NCBI GenBank assembly: GCA_019649035.1
Contig: BMAT01007957.1
Span: 61,611 to 87,733 of the forward strand
Length of the DNA: 26,123 nucleotides
Source: Elysia marginata
Taxonomy: Eukaryota > Mollusca > Gastropoda > Plakobranchidae
Direction of reading: 5' to 3'
Positions 20,901-26,123 of the stretch are shown piece after piece. Below the pieces are notes generated by a model. It searched no databases, had not been told where the DNA came from, and saw only the letters and a list, made by a program, of their open reading frames with translations. The position numbers were made by a program, and so were the translations under genes. How positions within the stretch are numbered: the stretch's first letter is position 1; every line of letters begins with the position of its first letter.

Positions 20901-23900
20901 GAAATCTCCGGAAAAAGTTTCAGGAAAAATTGACCCTTGACTCCTTCTGCTCATCTGTCAGCAAATGTGGAGCCCATTTTGAAAACTTCTTCTCCTTATT
21001 CAGTTTGTTGGTTAGAACTCTAAACACGGAAGTTCTAGACATCGATGTTTCCGTAGAAATCTCCTCACAAGTTTTTCGTCTGTCATCACTCAATGAAACG
21101 AGAACTTTAGAAATGTTTGCAGCCCCGCATGCTGTCACAGGTCGGTCAGGACGAGGTTCATCTTCCATGTCATCTCGTCCCTCTGAAACAGCTTTTACCC
21201 ACTTTCTTACCGTCTGAATAAAAGGAGCATTTTCTCCTAAAACAGTCACTAGATCTTTGTGAATGCATGATGTATCTTTTCCCAAAACAACAGAAAATTT
21301 TATGATAACACGGATGTCATATCTTGAAAAATTTTGGTGTGCCGGTGAGCTTTTTATTATGCCGGCCATTTTGCTCCAACGGACTTCAGAAAAGTAAATG
21401 CTATTTTGTATCCGTTCAAGATAGAGCCACAAAATTTCAATGAGGATTCTCAAAAGGTTTGATCCTTCAGTGTGCCAAATTTCATGTATATAGCTTAAGC
21501 GGTTTTGATTTTATAGAGTAGGGAAACTTATTTATGAAACGGACCTCGTAGGTACGGTGGTTAGTGTTGTAGTGGCGAGTTTAAACAATAATCGTTCTCT
21601 CTTGCCGTGGCTGTGTTTTCTTATTTGAAATCCTTGGTACAGAAAAATGCACTAAAGAAAGAACTTACCCATGATCATTAGAATGAAAGCACCCAGCACC
21701 ATGATCACCGTCTGTATAAAATCTGTCCAAATCACAGCAGTTAGACCACCTGCAATGATACGCAGTGTTGGAAAAAATATAACGAATTTTTCAGGATAAA
21801 ACCGCTGCATTTCTTCGTCCATCTGTCTTAAACCACTGTTTTAAAGTAATACATGTTTTCCATGAAGTTATTTGTATATTATGTATACAGAATCTTTGGG
21901 ACACATTCGCGAAACTGCTACAGTTAAGATCATATTGAACTGAAATTTCTGTTGTTTTAGCTTGTTGCACGCTGTCTATTTTCAATTAATCTCTTGCAGC
22001 ACAGATGAAACTCGAAGAATGTAAAGAGTGCAGATTAAGTGAAGTGTCTAATTTACTATAGGCATGTTTATGAATCATTCACGTGTGCCTTCCCTACCTC
22101 CGATAGTGAAGAGTGCGGCGATGCCCAATAATATGATAATGGCCACATACAGGTTAAGTTCTGGCACAGCCTGTGTCAAGAAGATAGCTCCAGAATACAG
22201 ATCAGCCTGGTTTGGGGAAGAAAGATTTGGGTAGTATGGAATATTTTATATTTCTCCTTCCTTCTAACCTCTAGGTCATGGTAATCTCATCATTGATCTG
22301 TACTATTATTTATGTTTCAAACCAGTTTATAAAATATTGAAAATCAGTTGAAAAAAATATTTATTTAGAGAGAGACAGAGACAGAGAAAGAGACAGAGAG
22401 AGACAAAGACAAAGACAGATAGAGACACAGACTGATAAAAAGACAAGCAAATGAAAACTTAACAAAAGGGAAAGAAAAGAAACGTTACTCTACAGCAGGT
22501 TAATACCTGAGCGTAATTATAGAACGCCAGAAACTTTGAGCAGTTTTAATAATTGCGAGCTATACACAATTATACGAACTTCTGAAATTGAAGTCTTTTA
22601 AATGAGCGTATTCATGAACAGAAGTTCCAGAGATGCTAGGCCGTTTTTTCTTTCAGCTTGAAAACCTGACTTGATAATTCGAAGTTTAAGGGGTTAGCTC
22701 TCTGACCTCGAAATTAGTATTGCCGCTCTCTCAACTCGAGTTCAATATTGCTACTTGATTACCAGTACTGTCTAAACTTTAACTTAACTCTACCATTATT
22801 TCAACCTAGATTGAACATTTAAAATATTTAATAAAAGAACCTACATTGCTTTCGAGTTTTACGAAATGCTATACTCACAGAAATCTTCGTAAATACGTAA
22901 AGTATCAGAGCGAGGATAGAGAGGTAGATTCTGATACGTTGTCCTCCAAATCTCTTCCTCAGATACTCAGGCATGGTAAACACCTGGCAGAATAGAAGAT
23001 TACACATATTGAACAAACGAATAAGGATACCAGTACAGAACAAAAGTAAATTGCATTCAGTATTTTTAGTTTCACTTACAAAGAGATCCTATTTCAAGAC
23101 CTGAATAAACAAAGTTAGAGCTCTAAAAGTATACACAACCAAAGGCTGCATTCATACACAATGCAATAAGGCATTCCGTAGTAATTAAAGATACAATATT
23201 GACTCGCTCATGTTGGGTCATCATCATCATATCTTGTCGTGCCAATGTGTGATCCAGGCCTGGGCAGCATCAGTGCAGTCCCTCAGGTCCTGGTCGGTGC
23301 AGTGAGGCCCTTCTGTACATTCAGATAGGATGTGGTCCATTGTTTTATTCTGGTTGCCACATGGGCACTCGCTGTTGGGTCTCAGTTTCCATTTGTGCAG
23401 TGTGCTGGCTGCCTTTCCAACTTTTGCCCTTGCTCTGTTGAGGGTCACCCAATCTTTTCTCTGCAGTTCTCTTCCTGACGGAAGTTGTTCTTTTGGGGGT
23501 TGGATGGCTTCGTTTGTTGTGTTATCCCATGTGTTCCATAACTCAAGGCGGTGGCTTGCGGCTTGATCTGGTTGGACGCTTTCCACAGTTCTAAAGCTCT
23601 TCCTTGACTTGAGTCTGGCTCTGGGATAACTGTGGTCAAACAGAGGGTGTCTTAGGTCTGTTTCTTGTTTGTGTTTTTCTGTGCTTCCATGGGTCTGTCT
23701 GCGAATATTCCGTGGAGCGATCCCCGCTCTTCTGTACAGTAGCGGAAGTGTTATAGGTCTTAGCTGTCCAGTCACAATGCGGCAAGCGTTGTTCAACTCT
23801 GCGTCAACTTTCTTTGCATGGCATGATCTGGCCCATACTGCGGAAGAGTATTCTGCTGTAGAATAGGAAAGGGCCAATGCTGTGGTGCGCAGTGTTTTAG

Positions 23901-25952
23901 GGTCTGCTCCTCAGTTGGAGTTTGCTAGCTTCCTAAGTAGACTGTTTCTTGCAGCAACTTTTGCCTTGACATTCATCGCATGCTGTGTGAAGGACAAAGT
24001 TCTGTCCAGGGTGACTCCAAGATAAACTGGATGCTCATGTTGGGTAAAAATTCCATAATCTTTGAAGCTCTCTTACTCTTACCGGCGAAAATGTACCTCA
24101 TGTTTTAATCTTCCTAGTACAGACATGATACATGCATATCGATATTTATGGAACTAAATATTTTTAAGTCCTATAAGCCTAGGATGTTATCTATGGTAGA
24201 GAAGATAACTAAAGAAAGAGGCTACCTTTGGAAAGTTCTTAATACAGATAATCATACAATATTCATTTTCAATGGGTCAAGCTTCTTCTCAAAACGTGAA
24301 ATAACACAAGTAAGAGTTAATAACGTTGACATGACAGTCGGGTTAAAGACAAAGAGCATGGTAGGCTACCTACACAGCTAACAACAAAGGAAGTTTCAAT
24401 TGCACCAGAAAGTGACCAGCAGTCACATAAGAAACTTGATATGGCCGACCAAAGTTATGGAAACAAATATCTTCAAAGCCGTATCTAGGAGGTCAATGTT
24501 TTGATCTTTGCTAAATCAATTATTCCAATTTTAATACCTTTTCAAATGTCCAAATAACTTGGTAATTGACAACTACACGATTGATTTTCGTTCTTTTAAA
24601 TTGTTGACGATTAAGCTAACATCATTTGAGGAAAAAAACCTATGTTACATTTTTATTGATTACGTGTCACCAAAAGCAGAAGAAACAAATAACTCTGCTT
24701 GTGACTGAGTGATTTTGGAGTAAGATCATGACAAAAGACCCAAATCGACTTACTCCAGCTGAAATATAAACTGGCACGAAGAACCAGCCGAGCAGCATCA
24801 GGATGAAAAGTGCCTGCCAAAAAAATGAAGAAAAACATGAGTTACTTATTACTTTAGTCTATTAAAAAAGACAGCACATAAGCCATCGTAAAAGCTAAGC
24901 AACGTGCATTTCAGTTTTGAAACCAAACGTTTTCTCTTTTTAGATAGAAACCTAATTTTGAGGACAAAGTTTACACATTTTAAAAAAGTGGTAGGCGAAA
25001 GGCAACACATCAATGAATTTTAGTTTTGCCCGCTTCCCAACTTCGTTTATTGAATTATGCAGAATCTAGGTTAGATTTAGAGCTAAAGTTTAGATTAGGA
25101 GTCTACATATTTAACTTAGATTTTGAAATCAAGTTAGATGACATAGATTTAGAGCTAGATATAGAAGATATCTTGAGATAGGATCTGTATTAGGCTTAGA
25201 TCTAGACTAGATTTTTGCGCCATTTTCTTCCATTTTATACTCTGCGTGTCTCTTTTCTGTTTTAACCTCAGGGCCTTGGCTCTGCGTGACTTTTCTTCTG
25301 TTTTAGCCTCAGGCCATTGGCCCTGCGTGTCTTTTTTCTGTTTTAGCCTCAGGGCCTTGGCTCTGCGTAACAAGTTACGTAATTCACGAAAGCCACCATT
25401 TTGGCAATTGGCAAAGAATCTCAACACAATTTGACTTTTGAATTTTTATTTTATATATAGAACAAAAAAGAATCAATGAAAAATTATAAGCTAGATCCAA
25501 GTAGATCTTCATAAGCTGATTTTTGTCGCTTCAGATATAAAACAAAATGTAGGCCTAAAGTTTAATAATAAGTAAAGATAATAAAAAGAAAAATTGCTTA
25601 TAGGAAAAATCCCACTTATGCCCTTCTGTTTAGTGTAAAACTTATGCAACGTAACAGGCCTTTGAATCAAAATGGGAGCCTACTCTATTTTCTATGAAAA
25701 TGACCAGAGAGAAAAATAAAGTTAAGTGAGACGATATGATGTAGAACCTGTACACTTGCTGTATCTGTGCTCCAGATTATAAGTTCAAAGTCATGTCAGC
25801 AATCTTGTGTATAAACAGATAGAATAAGAGGACCACTTAGTACTTACGCTAATTTCGAAAACAGCTATGCCGATACCAGAAGATGCACCAGAACCTGCCA
25901 AGCCCACGAAATGACCAGACCCAATGTTACTAGCAAAGAGAGAGGCACCGAC
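11703..25952 (-). CDS. sodium/glucose cotransporter (SLC5A family), 12 exons, 5'-incomplete
   Basis: Plasma-membrane Na+-coupled sugar symporter of the SGLT branch. Twelve exons join in frame to 601 residues plus stop, matching human SGLT1 from about residue 70 to the C-terminus; exon 1 is outside the window. SGLT1 equivalents kept (window numbering): N78/H83 = N9/H14, F101/E102 = F32/E33, D161 = D92, D204 = D136, Y290/W291 = Y226/W227, K321 = K257, F453/Q457/T460 = F386/Q390/T393, and Na2-site A76/I79/S392/S393 = A7/I10/S327/S328. SGLT1 S389 is Ala here, as I recall for bacterial vSGLT. The protein has the expected SGLT helices, an extracellular loop with NTT and NDS sequons, a cysteine-rich loop, and a final C-terminal helix ending FFA. 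Conserved sugar-site residues favour glucose/galactose transport. SMIT-like or SLC5A9/10/11-like specificity is not excluded. Introns range from 348 bp to 2.5 kb. Confidence 0.95.
12059..12181 (-). other. 40-codon open frame inside an intron
   Basis: ATG at 12181 to TGA at 12059, of mixed coding-like composition ([17 protein letters not shown] at the start, WCCICSP at the end). It is not in phase with the preceding transporter exon through any visible acceptor, and I do not recognise it. It may be a transposon scrap, a small peptide frame or chance. Confidence 0.15.
12615..12732 (-). CDS. SLC5A exon (residues 491-529)
   Basis: Acceptor GTACAG, donor GTATGT, leaving phase 1. It encodes the cytosolic segment after the penultimate helix: [15 protein letters not shown], then an acidic, serine-containing stretch [19 protein letters not shown]. 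This is the least conserved part of SGLTs. The DSDDS cluster could be a casein kinase 2 target, which is an inference. Confidence 0.9.
13021..13066 (+). repeat. G-rich intronic tract, quadruplex-capable
   Basis: Five runs of G (6, 5, 7, 6 and 4) separated by 1-5 bases on the plus strand. The motif satisfies the usual G-quadruplex pattern. The pre-mRNA of the minus-strand transporter gene carries the C-rich complement. Confidence 0.8.
13194..13415 (-). CDS. SLC5A exon (residues 417-490)
   Basis: Acceptor CACCTAG, the only TAG acceptor in the set; donor GTGAGT; phase 0 at both ends. It encodes [17 protein letters not shown], an extracellular loop ([15 protein letters not shown]) and the next helix [18 protein letters not shown], ending [10 protein letters not shown]. 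The HYLHF...LLT-PI-DVH pattern is characteristic of SGLTs. Confidence 0.93.
14595..14757 (-). CDS. SLC5A exon (residues 362-416) with the sugar-site Gln
   Basis: Acceptor CAACCAG after a C-only tract; donor GTAAGG. It completes a split Arg codon. It encodes WIPVVQS then [19 protein letters not shown] and [10 protein letters not shown]. The Q in HYIQ (residue 390) corresponds to SGLT1 Gln457, which binds sugar, and T393 corresponds to Thr460. Confidence 0.95.
14766..14789 (+). repeat. long G runs at a splice acceptor
   Basis: Runs of 10, 6 and 6 G separated by single A on the plus strand. On the transcript this is a C-only polypyrimidine tract ending 8 bases before the exon at 14757. Confidence 0.85.
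14820..16380. other. intron sequence, nothing recognised
   Basis: AT-rich intron between the exons at 16811-17066 and 14595-14757. Several short frames (for example 15278-15625 plus) show no domain. A degenerate TCTAGAT-rich stretch follows on the right, at about 16525-16660. Confidence 0.55.
16381..16515. repeat. left arm of a 135-bp inverted repeat
   Basis: Gapless reverse complement of 17554-17688 with about 7 mismatches in 135 positions (about 95% identity by eye). It includes copies of the last 7 coding bases and the 5' splice site of the exon at 17682-17817, in the opposite orientation. The arms are 1,038 bp apart and enclose the exon at 16811-17066. Confidence 0.93.
16811..17066 (-). 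CDS. SLC5A exon (residues 277-361) with Na2-site serines
   Basis: Acceptor TCACCAG, donor GTAGGA, leaving phase 2. It encodes the extracellular loop with four cysteines spaced C-x5-C-x3-C-x4-C (281, 287, 291, 296), then [19 protein letters not shown] and [21 protein letters not shown]327 and S328 correspond to the SGLT1 Na2-site pair S392/S393. The exon lies inside the inverted repeat. Confidence 0.95.
17554..17688. repeat. right arm of the 135-bp inverted repeat
   Basis: Partner of 16381-16515. Its right end covers the last 7 coding bases of the exon at 17682-17817 and that exon's GTGGGTG donor, so this arm is probably the original and the left arm the copy. Confidence 0.93.
17682..17817 (-). 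CDS. SLC5A exon (residues 232-276)
   Basis: Acceptor CTTCTCAG, donor GTGGGT, leaving phase 1. It encodes [20 protein letters not shown] and [21 protein letters not shown]257 corresponds to SGLT1 Lys321. The VQR-L-AK-LSHAK-G block is a strong SGLT signature. The donor sits inside the right arm of the inverted repeat. Confidence 0.95.
17818..18914. other. intron, nothing recognised
   Basis: AT-rich intron of 1,097 bp with a short AT/TTA patch near 18838-18856. No elements recognised. Confidence 0.6.
18915..19147 (-). CDS. SLC5A exon (residues 154-231), large extracellular loop
   Basis: Acceptor TCTCAG, donor GTAACT, leaving phase 0. It starts [20 protein letters not shown], carries N-glycosylation sequons NTT (N174) and NDS (N183), then [13 protein letters not shown] and WYWCSDQ. 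Y226/W227 correspond to the SGLT1 sugar-site Y290/W291. SGLT1 is also glycosylated in this loop. Confidence 0.95.
19136..19335. repeat. 61-62 bp tandem repeat starting at a splice acceptor
   Basis: The exon-start segment GATAAAGCCTGA (19140) recurs at 19202, 19263 and, more diverged, at 19324. The spacing is 61-62 bp, and matching AATTAGACCAGACAAAATG flanks are seen in two copies. The first unit is the real 5' end of the exon at 18915-19147; the others are intronic copies. Confidence 0.8.
19336..20180. other. intron, nothing recognised
   Basis: AT-rich part of the 2.5-kb intron, left of the mariner insertion. Confidence 0.55.
20183..21548 (-). mobile_element. mariner (Tc1/mariner) transposon, complete ends
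   Basis: Perfect 27-bp inverted ends at 20184-20210 and 21521-21547 (GAGGTCCGTTTCATAAATAA outermost), plus one further non-matching base at each tip. TA dinucleotides at 20181-20182 and 21549-21550 fit the TA target duplication. Length of about 1,366 bp is typical for mariners. It sits in the intron between the exons at 21669-21749 and 18915-19147 and carries one transposase frame on the same strand as the host gene. Confidence 0.95.
20281..21369 (-). pseudogene. mariner transposase, inactivated
   Basis: Would encode a cut-and-paste DDD transposase of 362 codons, near the family's usual ~345. Start chosen at 21369 (MAGIIKSS). Helix-turn-helix DNA-binding parts lie in residues 15-120, with the linker [16 protein letters not shown] between them. 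Two lesions are visible. One is an in-frame TGA at codon 150 (20920-20922). The other is Gly at position 171, where mariners have the first catalytic Asp (TGGETW in place of TGDE-W). The second and third Asp remain: HHDNAPAH (D266) and YSPDFAPCD (D301), separated by 34 residues, which is the mariner D34D signature. No frameshift is seen. The terminal repeats are intact, so the element could only move if another copy supplied transposase. Confidence 0.93.
21669..21749 (-). CDS. SLC5A exon (residues 127-153)
   Basis: Acceptor ATTGCAG, donor GTAAGT, phase 1 at both ends. It encodes [20 protein letters not shown] and ILMIM. D136 corresponds to SGLT1 Asp204, important for cation coupling. Confidence 0.93.
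21750..22097. other. short intron, nothing recognised
   Basis: 348-bp intron, AT-rich, without an evident element. Confidence 0.7.
22098..22206 (-). CDS. SLC5A exon (residues 91-126)
   Basis: Acceptor AACCAG, donor GTAGGG, leaving phase 1. It encodes [20 protein letters not shown] and the following helix to LFTIG. D92 corresponds to SGLT1 Asp161. There is one residue more than in human SGLT1. Confidence 0.93.
22370..22430. repeat. purine-rich GAGACA-type microsatellite
   Basis: Imperfect AGAGAC/AAAGAC units inside an intron. Confidence 0.8.
22879..22983 (-). CDS. SLC5A exon (residues 56-90)
   Basis: Acceptor TGCCAG, donor GTGAGT, phase 0. It encodes [20 protein letters not shown] then [29 protein letters not shown] is one of the most conserved SGLT motifs. 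Confidence 0.96.
23206..23218. repeat. 13-bp target-site duplication, left copy
   Basis: GCTCATGTTGGGT, repeated exactly at 24033-24045 at the other end of the non-LTR insertion. Confidence 0.9.
23219..24032 (-). mobile_element. 5'-truncated non-LTR retrotransposon
   Basis: Minus-strand insertion of about 814 bp bounded by 13-bp target duplications. Only the C-terminal part of the reverse-transcriptase polyprotein remains, as expected from incomplete target-primed reverse transcription. The 3' end is a TGA/ATG trinucleotide tail instead of poly(A). It lies in the intron between the exons at 24754-24813 and 22879-22983. The clade is uncertain: Jockey/CR1/I-like by motif, not determined. Confidence 0.9.
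23227..24033 (-). pseudogene. reverse-transcriptase C-terminal fragment
   Basis: Reads from [20 protein letters not shown] (post-polymerase thumb region of non-LTR RTs), through [20 protein letters not shown] and [20 protein letters not shown], to a cysteine/histidine block [17 protein letters not shown] of the zf-RVT type near the C-terminus. All of it is in one frame apart from a single TGA at 23911-23913. The N-terminal endonuclease and catalytic RT core (the F/YxDD box) are missing by truncation. One stop in about 270 codons and an exact target duplication suggest a fairly young insertion. Confidence 0.9.
24033..24045. repeat. 13-bp target-site duplication, right copy
   Basis: Identical to 23206-23218; marks the 5' end of the truncated element. 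Confidence 0.9.
24046..24753. other. intron, nothing recognised
   Basis: AT-rich. A 77-codon plus-strand frame (24148-24381) has no recognisable domain. Confidence 0.55.
24754..24813 (-). CDS. SLC5A exon (residues 36-55), 60 bp
   Basis: Acceptor TTGGCAG, donor GTAAGT, phase 0. It encodes [20 protein letters not shown], one transmembrane helix with the SGLT GW-FVP-YI-AG pattern. Confidence 0.94.
25060..25215. repeat. degenerate TAGAT-rich low-complexity tract
   Basis: Many overlapping AGATTTAGAGCTAGAT-like words without a fixed period. A similar tract lies at about 16525-16660 in another intron of the gene. Confidence 0.6.
25241..25368. repeat. 40-bp minisatellite, about three copies
   Basis: Units starting CTGCGTG and containing TCTGTTTTAGCCTCAGG, 40-41 bp apart, in the intron after the first visible exon. 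Confidence 0.85.
25370..25847. other. intron, nothing recognised
   Basis: AT-rich intron sequence up to the exon at 25848. No element recognised. Confidence 0.6.
25848..25952 (-). CDS. SLC5A exon (residues 1-35), first exon in the window
   Basis: Acceptor TTTGACAG, donor GTAAGT, phase 0. It encodes [20 protein letters not shown] followed by [15 protein letters not shown]. This is the unwound first core helix with sugar-site N9, H14 and E33 and Na2-site A7 and I10 (SGLT1 N78, H83, E102, A76, I79). The preceding exon with the start codon is beyond 26123. Confidence 0.96.
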
Positions 25953-26076
25953 CTGTCAAAAAGTCAAACAAACCTTGTAAAATTCCAGTCATCTGGCATT
26001 TAAATCATAATCAAACCATGTTTAGCACTGTTTTTGTCAATTTCATTATAACAATTTTTCGTCTTCAGTGTCGCCA

Positions 26077-26123
26077 CCACCATCATTATCTGCATCTACA
26101 TCATCATCATCATCATCATCATC
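26077..26123. repeat. (ATC)n array cut by the window edge
   Basis: CACCACCATCAT-type sequence passing into pure ATC units up to the last base; probably continues beyond the window. Confidence 0.85.

Noticed and set aside
20281-21453. Two separate genes from the two transposase frames
   Set aside because: Both are in the same frame and are separated by a single TGA; they are one interrupted mariner transposase.

Overview
This is eukaryotic, metazoan DNA. It is AT-rich, full of microsatellites and minisatellites, and its one clear gene is split into short exons with GT/AG introns. A tRNA-headed SINE, a mariner element, non-LTR retrotransposon pieces and many degenerate TAGAT-type intron tracts suggest a marine or freshwater invertebrate, most likely a mollusc. 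That placement is an inference; nothing here proves the taxon.

Right half (11,703 to the window end, minus strand): twelve consecutive coding exons of a sodium/glucose cotransporter (SLC5A family, SGLT branch). They join in frame to 601 codons plus a stop. Every junction has GT/AG borders and all phases agree. By comparison with vertebrate SGLT1, only about the first 70 residues (exon 1 and promoter) lie beyond the right edge. Nearly all residues known to bind sugar and sodium in SGLT1 are kept, so this looks like a working transporter gene.

The introns hold most of the unusual material: (1) a 135-bp, about 95% identical inverted repeat that brackets one exon and includes the 5' splice site of the preceding exon; (2) a mariner transposon with perfect 27-bp inverted ends and a doubly disabled transposase; (3) a 5'-truncated non-LTR retrotransposon with a 13-bp target-site duplication, whose stop codon is the first unit of its TGA tail; (4) a tandem repeat grown from a splice acceptor; (5) long G/C homopolymer tracts, one of which forms the polypyrimidine tract of an acceptor.

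Left half (1-11,700): no convincing protein gene. It contains a SINE, a decayed non-LTR 3' end, a 57-bp minisatellite, a 21-bp minisatellite, many simple repeats, and a small GC/CpG-rich patch near 9,290-9,440 that resembles a TATA-poor promoter followed by a 5' splice site. The region is best read as intergenic DNA downstream of the transporter, perhaps with an unannotated non-coding transcript.
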